Shown here piece by piece: positions 43,557-53,008 of a stretch of 64,000 bases of DNA (the first letter of the stretch is position 1; the number at the start of each line of letters is the position of its first letter). Made by a program: the position numbers and the translations under genes. The stretch comes from Ectothiorhodospira magna (lineage in GTDB: Bacteria > Pseudomonadota > Gammaproteobacteria > Ectothiorhodospirales > Ectothiorhodospiraceae), in the NCBI RefSeq assembly GCF_900110965.1, contig NZ_FOFO01000005.1:53116-117115 (forward strand), given 5' to 3'. A model generated the notes under the pieces. That model made no database searches, was not told where the DNA came from, and saw only the letters and a program-made list of their open reading frames with translations.

Positions 43557-44975
43557 ATGCCACAAGAGATCCAGACCCAGGTTGCCATTATCGGTGCCGG
43601 CACTGCCGGATTATTTGCACTGCGGGAAGTCCGGCGAGCCGGCAAGGATTTTTTCATGATCGATCCTGGTCCCCTGGGCACCACCTGTGCCCGAGTAGGC
43701 TGTATGCCTTCCAAGGCGGCGCTCCATGCGGCCCATCTATGGCATACCCGGCAGGCCCTGGCGGATATGGGCGTTTCGGGGGTTGATCAACTGAAGCTGG
43801 ATCGTGGTGCTGCCTGGCATGGGGTACAGACCCGGCGGGACGGGTTTGCCGGCAAGACCGCCGGCCATGCCCGTCAGGCCGCCGGTGACCGCCTGCTGGA
43901 AGGTCCAGCCCGGTTTCTGGAACCCACCCTGCTGGAAGTGACCCTGGCCGATGGCCCCAGAATGATTCGTGCAGAGACCGTCATCATTGCCAATGGCTCC
44001 CGACCGGTCCGCCCCGATTGGCTCGATGCCGTCAGGGATCGGGTGGTCACCACTGATGAGCTGTTTGAACTCAATACGCTGCCAGACCGTGTTGGCGTGT
44101 TGGGTCTGGGGGCCATTGGGCTGGAAATGGGACTGGCCCTGGCCCGACTGGGGGTTCAGGTGGTGGGGGCCGATGTGGCTGACAGGCCGGCGGCCATGCA
44201 TGACCCGGCAGTGGCCGAACGGATGATGGCCGTTTTTGGCAAGGAGATGACCCTGTGGCTGGGACAGGCCGCCAAGGTCAGCCCAGTGGCCGATGGTGTG
44301 CTGATGGAAGGGGCCGGAGGGCAACAAAAAGTAGACCTGATTCTGGCCGCCCTGGGTCGGCGTCCCAATACAGACCGATTGCAACTGGCCCAGGCCGGTT
44401 TCCCCCTGGATCCGGAGGGGGCGCTGCCTGTGAACCCAGCCACGTTGCAATTGGGGGATTTGCCGGTTTTTGTTGCCGGTGATGCCAACGGACAAAGACC
44501 CCTCATGCATGAAGCGGCAGATGAAGGGGCCATTGCCGGCTATAACGCGGCCCATTGGGATCAGGTCACCCATTTCCGGCGCCGGGTTCCCCTGGCCATC
44601 GCCTTCACCCAGCCGGATATCGCCGTGGTGGGGGCACAGCTGGATACCCTGGACCCGGCCAATCTGGTCATCGGCAGCGCCGAGGGCAGCAGCAACGGAC
44701 GTTCGGTAATTCTCGGCGCCCAGGACAGTCTGGTGCGCCTCTATGCCGATCACCGCACCGGACAACTGCTGGGCGCTGCCCTGATGGCTGCCGGTGGCGA
44801 ACATCTGGCCCATCTGCTGGCCTGGGCCATTGGACGGGGTGAAACGGCGGCAGAGCTGTTGACCTTGCCGTTTTATCATCCCGTGGTGGAAGAAATACTG
44901 CAGGCCGCCCTGCAGGATGTGGTCCGGCAATTACCCCAGACCTCCAGGTTGCCCGTGGGGCTGACGGCCCGGTGA
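43557..44975 (+). CDS. Dihydrolipoamide dehydrogenase-like pyridine nucleotide-disulfide oxidoreductase
   Basis: The 472-residue FAD enzyme has the N-terminal AIIGAGTAGLFALREV fold, the redox disulfide in GTTCARVGCMPSKAAL, the NAD motif VGVLGLGAIGLEMGLAL, VAGDANGQRPLMHEAADEG and the C-terminal dimer motif FYHPVVEEILQAAL with the catalytic His. The active site reads CARVGC instead of the common CLNVGC. No E1, E2 or lipoyl protein gene is adjacent, so it may serve another disulfide partner. It is followed by a short GCCG/CGGC hairpin and the ahcY promoter. Confidence 0.87.
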   Translation: MPQEIQTQVAIIGAGTAGLFALREVRRAGKDFFMIDPGPLGTTCARVGCMPSKAALHAAHLWHTRQALADMGVSGVDQLKLDRGAAWHGVQTRRDGFAGKTAGHARQAAGDRLLEGPARFLEPTLLEVTLADGPRMIRAETVIIANGSRPVRPDWLDAVRDRVVTTDELFELNTLPDRVGVLGLGAIGLEMGLALARLGVQVVGADVADRPAAMHDPAVAERMMAVFGKEMTLWLGQAAKVSPVADGVLMEGAGGQQKVDLILAALGRRPNTDRLQLAQAGFPLDPEGALPVNPATLQLGDLPVFVAGDANGQRPLMHEAADEGAIAGYNAAHWDQVTHFRRRVPLAIAFTQPDIAVVGAQLDTLDPANLVIGSAEGSSNGRSVILGAQDSLVRLYADHRTGQLLGAALMAAGGEHLAHLLAWAIGRGETAAELLTLPFYHPVVEEILQAALQDVVRQLPQTSRLPVGLTAR

Positions 44976-44994
44976 AAAGCCGGGCGGCTTCCTT

Positions 44995-45000
44995 TATAAT
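44995..45000 (+). promoter_or_regulatory. -10 element of the ahcY transcript
   Basis: TATAAT is a perfect -10 hexamer, placing transcription start near 45007, just before the first riboswitch stem. No convincing -35 hexamer is seen. Confidence 0.6.
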
Positions 45001-45010
45001 GCCTGCCCTA

Positions 45011-45078
45011 GTCTGAGGAGCGCTGCAACGGACCTTCCAGGTCCGCCAGGCTCAGACACCTCCCAAAACGGCGCTCGC
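45011..45078 (+). promoter_or_regulatory. SAH riboswitch upstream of ahcY
   Basis: The conserved SAH aptamer is visible: GAGGAGCGCTGCAACGG, then CCAGGCTC, then AACGGCGCTC. P1 pairs GTCTGAG (45011-45017) with CTCAGAC (45051-45057), P2 pairs GGACC with GGTCC, and the pseudoknot pairs GAGCGC (45018-45023) with GCGCTC (45071-45076). A competing hairpin CGCTCGC/GCGAGCG (45072-45078 with 45099-45105) uses the same pseudoknot strand and is probably the expression switch. The switch is expected to turn ahcY on when S-adenosylhomocysteine is high. Confidence 0.93.
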
Positions 45079-45168
45079 TGTATCCGCGATGACGGACGGC
45101 GAGCGACGTCACCGATCCCGCCGCCCATCGCACCCTCGCCCCAACGCTTTTTTTGAGGAGTGTGTTGC

Positions 45169-46584
45169 ATGAATGCCGTGGTAGACACCAATAACCCGGA
45201 TTACTTTGTCAAGGACATGTCCCTGGCCGACTTCGGTCGCAAGGAAATCGTCATCGCCGAGACCGAAATGCCTGGTCTGATGGCCACCCGGGAGGAATTC
45301 GCCGGGTCCCAACCCCTCAAGGGCGCCCGCATTGCCGGCAGCCTGCACATGACCATCCAGACAGCGGTGCTGATCGAAACCCTGCAGGCTTTGGGTGCCG
45401 ATGTGCGCTGGGCCTCCTGCAATATCTTCTCCACCCAGGACCACGCCGCCGCCGCCATCGCCGCCACCGGCACCCCTGTGTTCGCCTATAAGGGTGAAAG
45501 CCTGGAAGAATACTGGGACTTCTGTCACCGGATCTTCGAATGGTCCGACGGCGGCACCCCTAACATGATTCTGGACGATGGCGGTGACGCCACCCTGCTG
45601 ATCCACCTGGGCGCCCGCGCCGAGCAGGACCTGTCCGTGGTGGAAAACCCCACCAACGAAGAAGAGCAGGTGCTGTTTGCCCAGATCAAGGCGCGGGTCA
45701 AGCAGCAGCCCGGCTGGTATTCCAACGTCCTCAAGAACATCAAGGGGGTCACCGAGGAAACCACCACCGGCGTGCATCGTCTCTACCAGATGGCCAAGGA
45801 AGGCGCCCTGCCCTTCCCCGCCATCAACGTCAACGACTCGGTCACCAAGTCCAAGTTCGACAACCTCTATGGTTGCCGCGAGTCCCTGGTGGATGCCATC
45901 AAGCGGGCCACCGACGTGATGATCGCCGGCAAGACCGCCGTGGTCTGCGGCTATGGCGACGTGGGCAAGGGTTCCGCCCAGTCCCTGCGCGCCCTGTCCG
46001 CCCAGGTGTGGATCACCGAGATCGACCCCATCTGCGCCCTGCAGGCGGCGATGGAAGGTTACCGGGTGGTGACCATGGACGAGGCCTGCGACAAGGCCGA
46101 CATCTTCGTCACCGCCACCGGCAACGTGAACGTGATCACCGCCGAGCACATGTCACGCATGCGTGATCAGGCCATTGTCTGCAATATCGGCCATTTCGAT
46201 TCCGAGATCGACGTGGCCGGCCTGCGCCAGTATCAGTGGGAAAACATCAAGCCCCAGGTGGATCACGTGATCTTCCCCGACGGCCACCGCATCATCCTGC
46301 TGGCGGAAGGCCGTCTGGTGAACCTGGGCTGCGGCACCGGCCATCCCAGCTTCGTCATGTCCAACTCCTTCACCAACCAGGTGATGGCCCAGATCGAGCT
46401 GTGGCAGCATGGCGACAAGTACCAGAACGATGTCTACGTGCTGCCCAAGCACCTGGACGAGAAGGTGGCCTCTTTGCACCTGAAGAAGATCGGCGCCCAG
46501 CTGACCCAGCTCACCGAGCAGCAGGCCAAATACCTGGGCCTGTCGGTGGACGGACCGTTCAAGCCGGAACATTACCGCTACTGA
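45169..46584 (+). CDS. ahcY: Adenosylhomocysteinase
   Basis: AhcY hydrolyses S-adenosylhomocysteine to adenosine and homocysteine with bound NAD. The 471-residue protein has [63 protein letters not shown] and the ending [17 protein letters not shown] ribosome site supports ATG 45169. It is preceded by an SAH riboswitch and followed by metF. Confidence 0.98.
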   Translation: MNAVVDTNNPDYFVKDMSLADFGRKEIVIAETEMPGLMATREEFAGSQPLKGARIAGSLHMTIQTAVLIETLQALGADVRWASCNIFSTQDHAAAAIAATGTPVFAYKGESLEEYWDFCHRIFEWSDGGTPNMILDDGGDATLLIHLGARAEQDLSVVENPTNEEEQVLFAQIKARVKQQPGWYSNVLKNIKGVTEETTTGVHRLYQMAKEGALPFPAINVNDSVTKSKFDNLYGCRESLVDAIKRATDVMIAGKTAVVCGYGDVGKGSAQSLRALSAQVWITEIDPICALQAAMEGYRVVTMDEACDKADIFVTATGNVNVITAEHMSRMRDQAIVCNIGHFDSEIDVAGLRQYQWENIKPQVDHVIFPDGHRIILLAEGRLVNLGCGTGHPSFVMSNSFTNQVMAQIELWQHGDKYQNDVYVLPKHLDEKVASLHLKKIGAQLTQLTEQQAKYLGLSVDGPFKPEHYRY

Positions 46585-46598
46585 TCGGGGTTGACCCG

Positions 46599-46626
46599 CC
46601 CCTCTCCCCCGGGAGAGGGGTTTTTT
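46599..46626 (+). terminator. Intrinsic terminator after ahcY
   Basis: CCCCTCTCCC-CC-GGGAGAGGGG followed by TTTTTT. Read-through to metF would be partial, so metF may depend on attenuated transcription or its own promoter. Confidence 0.9.
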
Positions 46627-46670
46627 GCGCCCATCGGATCACGCTTCCCGCAATCCCTTGCGGAGGACCC

Positions 46671-47534
46671 ATGAAATCCCAACTTCGACACGAACGCACC
46701 TTCAGCTTCGAGTTCTTCCCGCCCAAAAGCGAGGAAGGTGCGGCAAAACTGCGTGAAACCTGGACCCGGCTGGCCCGGCTGGAGCCGCGTTTTTTCTCCG
46801 TCACCTACGGCGCCGGCGGCTCCACCCAGGCCCGCACTCTGGAAACGGTGCTGGATATCCACCAGCATTCAGGCATCGCCGCCGCCCCCCACCTGTCCTG
46901 CATCGACTCCACGGCGGAACAGATGCGATCCATCCTCAAGACCTACATGGACAACGGGCTGCGCCATATCGTCGCCCTGCGCGGGGATCTGCCCTCCGGC
47001 ATGCGCGAGCCCGGCGAGTTCCGCTACGCCAACGAACTGGTGGAATTCATTCGTCGCGAGACCGGCGATCACTTCACCCTGGAAGTTGCCGCCTACCCCG
47101 AGTGCCATCCCCAGGCCCCCAGCGCCTTCAAGGACCTGGAGAACTTCAAGCGCAAGGTGGAGGCCGGCGCCGACTCGGCCATCACCCAGTATTTCTATTC
47201 GGCGGATGCCTATTTCCGCTTCGTCGACGACTGCGAGCGCATGGGCATCCACATCCCCATCGTGCCGGGCATCATGCCCATCACCAACTACAAACAGCTG
47301 GCCCGCTTCTCCGACGCCTGCGGCGCCGAGATCCCCCGCTGGATCCGCAAGCGCCTGGAAGCCTACGGGGATGACCTGGACGCCATCCGGGCCTTCGGTG
47401 AAGAGGTGGTCAGCCGCATGTGCGATCAGCTCCTGCACGAAGGCTCGCCGGGGCTGCATTTCTATACCATGAACCAGGCCGGCCCCGTCTCGGCCATCTG
47501 GAAGAACCTGGGCCTGACCCCGCAACCGGAATGA
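46671..47534 (+). CDS. metF: 5,10-methylenetetrahydrofolate reductase
   Basis: MetF makes 5-methyl-THF for methionine synthesis. The 287-residue TIM barrel has FSFEFFPPKSEEG, FFSVTYGAGGST, HIVALRGDLP and the EVAAYPECHPQ, QYFYSADAYFRF and PGIMPITNY motifs. A CGGAGGA site precedes ATG 46671. Its last bases overlap rsmE (ATGA). Confidence 0.97.
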   Translation: MKSQLRHERTFSFEFFPPKSEEGAAKLRETWTRLARLEPRFFSVTYGAGGSTQARTLETVLDIHQHSGIAAAPHLSCIDSTAEQMRSILKTYMDNGLRHIVALRGDLPSGMREPGEFRYANELVEFIRRETGDHFTLEVAAYPECHPQAPSAFKDLENFKRKVEAGADSAITQYFYSADAYFRFVDDCERMGIHIPIVPGIMPITNYKQLARFSDACGAEIPRWIRKRLEAYGDDLDAIRAFGEEVVSRMCDQLLHEGSPGLHFYTMNQAGPVSAIWKNLGLTPQPE

Positions 47535-48268
47535 GAGTCCCCCGCTGCCATCTGGATCACCCCCTGGCCGTCGGCCAAGAAGTCGCCCTGGACGAACGGA
47601 CCCACCGCCATCTGGTACAGGTCCTGCGCCTGCGCACCGGTGCCCCACTGGTCCTCTTCAACGGCGACGGCGCTGAATACACGGCCACGCTGATCCAGGC
47701 CGAACGACGGGCCTCGGCGGCGCGTATCGAGGCCCGTATCCCCCGGGATACCCGGCCTATCCTGCCGGTCACCCTGGTGCAGGGCATCGCCAAGGGGGAT
47801 CGTATGGATTACAGCCTGCAGAAGGCCACGGAACTGGGGGTGTCCCGGATTCAGCCGGTGATCACCCGCCGTACCGTGGGCGGCGACGACCAGCGACGCC
47901 TGGACAAGCGCATGGCCCATTGGCGGGGCGTGATCATCAGCGCCTGTGAACAGTGCGGGCGCAACGATATTCCCGAACTGTTGCCACCCCTGCCCCTGAC
48001 CCACTACCGGCGCGGCCCGGGGGCGGAGGCACTGGGGCTGGTGCTGGACCCGAGGGCCACCCACGGTCTTACCGGCATCAGTGACCCACCGGCAGCGGTC
48101 ACCCTGCTGATCGGCCCCGAGGGTGGACTGGAGGAGAACGAGATCGGCCAGGCCGTCCATGAGGGCATGACGCCGATCCGACTGGGACCACGTATCCTGC
48201 GCACCGAGACCGCCGGTGTGGCGGCCCTGGCGGTGATCCAGGCCCTATGGGGCGATCTGGGACGCTGA
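47531..48268 (+). CDS. rsmE: 16S rRNA (uracil-1498-N3)-methyltransferase
   Basis: This 245-residue SPOUT methyltransferase starts MRVPRCHLDHPLAVG and has VLRLRTGAPLVLFNGDG, LVQGIAKGDRMDYSLQKATE in outline, LLIGPEGGLEENE and LGPRILRTETA. Start overlaps the metF stop by four bases. Confidence 0.95.
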   Translation: MRVPRCHLDHPLAVGQEVALDERTHRHLVQVLRLRTGAPLVLFNGDGAEYTATLIQAERRASAARIEARIPRDTRPILPVTLVQGIAKGDRMDYSLQKATELGVSRIQPVITRRTVGGDDQRRLDKRMAHWRGVIISACEQCGRNDIPELLPPLPLTHYRRGPGAEALGLVLDPRATHGLTGISDPPAAVTLLIGPEGGLEENEIGQAVHEGMTPIRLGPRILRTETAGVAALAVIQALWGDLGR

Positions 48269-48289
48269 TCTGCCCGAGTCCGGCTGGAT

Positions 48290-48327
48290 TCCCGCTTTCG
48301 CGGGAATGAGGGCCTCGGTCGAGGCCA
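48290..48327. repeat. Two adjacent small palindromes between rsmE and ubiK
   Basis: ATTCCCGC-TTTC-GCGGGAAT is a palindrome of the type dispersed in many proteobacterial genomes. It is followed by GGCCTCG-GT-CGAGGCC. Located between convergent genes, they may terminate transcription both ways. Confidence 0.6.
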
Positions 48328-48358
48328 GTAGTCAGCCACATTCCATTTCCCGCCGCCG

Positions 48359-48643
48359 CTACATCTCACCCACGTTATCGTCCCCCCGGGTACGGGGGAC
48401 CAGAAATTCCTTCTCCAGGGCCTTGACCCGGATCTCCATGGCGGAGAGGCGCTCGCGGGTGCGCTCCAGCAGGGCGGCCTGCACCTCAAATTCCTCCCGG
48501 GTCACCAAATCCATCCGCTGCAGGGCACCGGACAGGCCCGCCTTGAGGTTCTTCTCGATGTCCGCCTGAACATGCTGCACCGACTCGGGCATCATGCTGC
48601 TCAGCTTGCGTGCCATCTCATCCAGAGTCTTGTTGTCGATCAT
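48359..48643 (-). CDS. ubiK: Ubiquinone biosynthesis accessory factor UbiK
   Basis: The 94-residue membrane-associated fusogenic-type protein starts MIDNKTLDEMARKLSSMM and ends in a coiled coil (EFEVQAALLERTRERLSAM, then EIRVKALEKEF). UbiK (YqiC) helps the Ubi lipid-binding complex under aerobic conditions. An upstream extension to 48889 is unconserved and rejected. Confidence 0.9.
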   Translation of the reverse strand: MIDNKTLDEMARKLSSMMPESVQHVQADIEKNLKAGLSGALQRMDLVTREEFEVQAALLERTRERLSAMEIRVKALEKEFLVPRTRGDDNVGEM

Positions 48644-48718
48644 CACCGTTACCCCTTGGTCTTTCGTGTGTTGACCCCATTTTAGTCGCCTGATCGGGGA
48701 TGAGCGAGTGGGTGCCTG

Positions 48719-48735
48719 CGCTCCATGATGGTGCA
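48719..48735 (+). promoter_or_regulatory. Candidate NtrC site upstream of the torF-glnK-amtB operon
   Basis: CGCTCCATGATGGTGCA matches TGCACC-N5-GGTGCA with a perfect right half and two mismatches in the left half. It is about 128 bases upstream of the start site predicted from the sigma-54 promoter. Confidence 0.5.
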
Positions 48736-48828
48736 TCCATGGGCCTGATCTGTCCAAAACGGCGCGTTGAGCAGAGGGGATCTTTTGCTTTAAATATTCA
48801 AAATATTGAAATAATTGATAAAAAAAGC

Positions 48829-48843
48829 TGGCATGTTCCCTGC
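48829..48843 (+). promoter_or_regulatory. Sigma-54 promoter of the torF-glnK-amtB operon
   Basis: TGGCATGTTCCCTGC has GG at -24 and GC at -12 with exact spacing. Predicted start is near 48855. An A/T-rich stretch lies directly upstream (48790-48826). Confidence 0.7.
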
Positions 48844-48904
48844 TTATGCTCCGTTGGAACAATGTTTCAACTGCAGCACACCTCATCACTCAGGAGATCG
48901 ACAC

Positions 48905-50007
<1,103 letters not shown>

Positions 50008-50043
50008 AACCATAAGCCGACCCACGTCGGCGGGGGACATACC

Positions 50044-51297
50044 GTGGAAAGTCAAGTCATAGAAATTGCATACGCCCTGGATACGTTCTATTTCCTCGTA
50101 TCCGGCGCACTGGTCATGTGGATGGCCGCAGGGTTCACGATGCTGGAGGCGGGCCTGGTCCGCTCCAAGAGTACCGTGGAGATTCTCACCAAGAACATCG
50201 CGCTGTATTCCATCGCCTGTATCATGTACATGCTGATCGGCTACAACATCATGTACGGGGACGGCTTCAATTCCCTCATCCCCAGCTTCATGCCGATCCT
50301 GAGCAGCGTGGATAACTCCGTCGAAGAGGTGCTGCTAAGCGGCGGGGAAATCTACTACTCCAATCTGTCGGACTTCTTCTTCCAGGTGGTCTTTGTCGCC
50401 ACCGCCATGTCCATCGTCTCCGGTGCCGTGGCCGAGCGCATGAAGCTCTGGGCGTTCCTCATCTTTGCTGTGGTGCTCACCGGCTTCATCTATCCCTTCC
50501 AGGGTTTCTGGAGCTGGGGCGGCGGCTTCCTGGACGAACTGGGTTATCTGGATTACGCCGGTTCCGGCATCGTACACATGACCGGTGCGGTGGCGGCCCT
50601 GGCCGGTGTGCTGCTTCTCGGCGCTCGTAAGGGCAAGTACGGTCCCAAGGGGCAGATCAATGCCTTGCCAGGTGCCAACATGCCCCTGGCCACCCTGGGT
50701 ATCTTTATCCTCTGGCTGGGCTGGTTCGGCTTTAACGGCGGCTCCGAGTTGAAGATCTCCGATGTGGAATCCGCCAATGCCGTGGCCCGTGTCTTCACCA
50801 ACACCAACCTGTCCGCCGCCGGCGGCGTGGTGGCGGCCCTGATCACCTCCCGCCTGCTGTTTGGCAAGACCGACCTCACCATGGGTCTCAACGGCGCCCT
50901 GGCTGGCCTGGTGGCCATCACGGCGGAACCCCTGATGCCCCATCCGTTGCTGGCCACCACCATCGGCTTCATCGGTGGCGTGCTGGTGGTGTTCTCCATC
51001 GTCCTGCTGGACAAGATCCGCATCGACGATCCGGCTGGCGCCATCTCCGCCCACGGCACAGCGGGTATCTGGGGTGTGTTCGCGGTGCTGCTGTCCAACC
51101 CGGATGCCAGCTTCGTGGCTCAGTTGGTGGGTATCCTGTCCATCTTCACCTTCGTCTTTACCCTGAGCATCCTGTTCTGGCTGATCCTCAAGTACACCAT
51201 GGGTATCCGGGTGAGCGAGGAAGACGAAATGAGGGGCGTGGATATTGCCGAATGCGGTCTGGAAGCCTATCCGGAGTTCACTGCCGGACGTAAATGA
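50044..51297 (+). CDS. amtB: Ammonium transporter AmtB
   Basis: This 417-residue inner-membrane ammonium channel has about eleven membrane segments. Conserved blocks include TMLEAGLVRSKSTVEIL, GSGIVHMTGAVAALAG (with the pore His), LWLGWFGFNGGSEL, and the cytoplasmic GTAGIWGVFAVLL with the second pore His in ISAHGTAG. The start is a GTG at 50044. Strong hairpin follows. Confidence 0.97.
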   Translation: MESQVIEIAYALDTFYFLVSGALVMWMAAGFTMLEAGLVRSKSTVEILTKNIALYSIACIMYMLIGYNIMYGDGFNSLIPSFMPILSSVDNSVEEVLLSGGEIYYSNLSDFFFQVVFVATAMSIVSGAVAERMKLWAFLIFAVVLTGFIYPFQGFWSWGGGFLDELGYLDYAGSGIVHMTGAVAALAGVLLLGARKGKYGPKGQINALPGANMPLATLGIFILWLGWFGFNGGSELKISDVESANAVARVFTNTNLSAAGGVVAALITSRLLFGKTDLTMGLNGALAGLVAITAEPLMPHPLLATTIGFIGGVLVVFSIVLLDKIRIDDPAGAISAHGTAGIWGVFAVLLSNPDASFVAQLVGILSIFTFVFTLSILFWLILKYTMGIRVSEEDEMRGVDIAECGLEAYPEFTAGRK

Positions 51298-51333
51298 TCC
51301 TGATCGGGTAATTTATTCATCATCTTGACGGAA

Positions 51334-51354
51334 GCGGGCGCCAAAGGCGCCCGC
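51334..51354. terminator. Bidirectional terminator hairpin after amtB
   Basis: GCGGGCGCC-AAA-GGCGCCCGC is a perfect nine-pair stem between amtB and the convergent minus-strand gene. Confidence 0.8.
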
Positions 51355-51361
51355 AGTTCGT

Positions 51362-51907
51362 TCAATCAAAGTCATCTCCATCGGCATCCCCCATGGCAAA
51401 CAGCATATCCAGTTGCTCCATGTAGGGCAGTACGGCGCGAATCTCTGCGCTTGGTACTTCAGCCATTTGCGCCCGGGTGTTCTGCAGGGACTGAAAAAAA
51501 GGCATGGCCATCAGGGCTTCACGCTCTTCTGCCGGCATATCCTGCAAGGCAGCCTGGAATTCATCCAGGGCGACCATGCTGGTATGGGCAATGTAAGCCC
51601 GCAGAATATGGGCCGATTGTGTCGCAAAGGTTGCCACGGTGGGATAGCCATTGCTCCGGATAATACGTTCGGCCTCCTGATTACCCGCAAGTACCGCCAT
51701 GAACTCGCCCTGCATGGCCTGAATATCGAGGAATTTCAGTTCATCATCCTCGTCGTCGTCTTCAAAATCCTCTTCATCGATGTGAGGCAAAATCTGTTGA
51801 TAGGTGGCCATGAAGCGCTCTATGTCCGAGGCGGTGAGATTCATGGCCAACACCTGACCTGTCAGCAGGAAAAACAGGCTGGCCAAGACTGCAATGGATC
51901 TAAGCAT
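51362..51907 (-). CDS. Secreted acidic protein of unknown function
   Basis: The 181-residue precursor has a signal peptide (MLRSIAVLASLFFLLTG, cleavage after VLA). The mature protein is very acidic, with a DEEDFEDDDEDDE cluster near residues 45-57, and mostly helical. No known domain is recognised. The acidic loop might bind cations. It seems monocistronic, between the amtB terminator and the OmpA-type gene. Confidence 0.75.
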   Translation of the reverse strand: MLRSIAVLASLFFLLTGQVLAMNLTASDIERFMATYQQILPHIDEEDFEDDDEDDELKFLDIQAMQGEFMAVLAGNQEAERIIRSNGYPTVATFATQSAHILRAYIAHTSMVALDEFQAALQDMPAEEREALMAMPFFQSLQNTRAQMAEVPSAEIRAVLPYMEQLDMLFAMGDADGDDFD

Positions 51908-51990
51908 GAGAGTGACCTGGTTCCGGGTTGCCGTGGTGGAGTTGGATTACTTGAGTCTGTGGCAGGATGTGATAACGGGGCAAGTGGATC

Positions 51991-52842
51991 CTAGAACCGC
52001 TCGGGGATACGGCCCGTATCATCGGAGATGATAATCTCGACCCGTCGATTTTTCTGGCGCCCCAGGGATGTGGCGTTGCTGGCTACGGGGTAATCAGATG
52101 CCAGTCCCCGGACCGCGACCCGATGAGGGGAAATGCCTCTGAGCATCAGGGCATCCCGGACGGCCTCGGCCCGTTGCAGAGAAAGACGCCGATTAAAGAC
52201 GGGATCACCAGTATTATCTGTATGTCCTTCCACCAGCACCGTATGTCTGGGGTGGGCTGCCATAAATTCGCTTAACCGGTTGATGGTTCGGGCAGCGCCG
52301 GGCTTGAGGTCGGCACGGCCAGAGTCGAACAGTACATCACCCAGGGTCAATACCATGCCGCGGGAAGTCTGTTGCATGTCCATACCCTGGGCATTTTGGG
52401 CCATCTCTTCCATCCCTCGACCGGGGGCCTTTGGCCGGCTGCGTTCCGGGGCGCCATTGAAATTGACCAGTTGCGACTCCAAAGCCATGGCACGGGACAA
52501 TGCCGCTTCGGCTTCCCGGCTGCGGGCTTCGGCATGCTCCCTGGCCAGGCCTGCCAGGGCGCGAGCACGGGCCATGGCCACTTCGGCTTCCCGGGCGCGC
52601 ATTTCTGCGTGTTCTCTGGCCATTTCCGCATCCCTGAGTTCTTCCAGGGAGCCACGCCCGTTGATGGCACCAAGTCCTGACCGATCAGTTTCCCCGGTCT
52701 GAGCCTGGGGCTGAGTCGTGGGGGGCAGTGCAGCGCAGCCTGTCAGCGTGGTCAGGATGGCCAGAGCCAGAATGGCTGGAGCAGTATTGCGGGCATGATA
52801 TCGAGCTTGCATGGAATGATTTCTCGGAGCTTTGTGCGTCAT
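51991..52842 (-). CDS. OmpA-family lipoprotein with helical linker
   Basis: This outer-membrane-type lipoprotein (283 residues) has a signal ending at lipobox LTGC (Cys35). A helical repeat region follows, with near-identical REHAEMRAREAEVAMARA-type units (about residues 75-115), and then a C-terminal OmpA domain with VLFDSGRADLKPGA, VEGHTDNTGD and NRRLSLQRAEAVRDAL that binds peptidoglycan. A start at ATG 52812 would give a more usual signal peptide. Confidence 0.88.
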   Translation of the reverse strand: MTHKAPRNHSMQARYHARNTAPAILALAILTTLTGCAALPPTTQPQAQTGETDRSGLGAINGRGSLEELRDAEMAREHAEMRAREAEVAMARARALAGLAREHAEARSREAEAALSRAMALESQLVNFNGAPERSRPKAPGRGMEEMAQNAQGMDMQQTSRGMVLTLGDVLFDSGRADLKPGAARTINRLSEFMAAHPRHTVLVEGHTDNTGDPVFNRRLSLQRAEAVRDALMLRGISPHRVAVRGLASDYPVASNATSLGRQKNRRVEIIISDDTGRIPERF

Positions 52843-52962
52843 GGTCTGTATGGAGGTTCCGGGTTTCCACGGCAGGAGTCAGTGGTTGCCCACATAGGCA
52901 AACACTAGCTTAGCACCCACTTCCATTAGGGTCATGTACCTGTAAAGCTCTATGGCCACAGT

Positions 52963-52982
52963 CAGGGGCTTCTCGCCCCTGC
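52963..52982 (-). terminator. Hairpin downstream of the MFS-cytochrome operon
   Basis: CAGGGGC-TTCTC-GCCCCTG forms a seven-pair stem 27 bases beyond the MFS stop codon. No T-run follows, so strength is uncertain. Confidence 0.5.
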
Positions 52983-53008
52983 TTTGTCAAACTGTTGTCT
53001 GGATGGAT

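Noticed and set aside
48287..48308. Palindrome ATTCCCGC/GCGGGAAT treated as an attachment site
   Set aside because: It is a common dispersed intergenic hairpin in proteobacteria and no integrase or flanking duplication is present.
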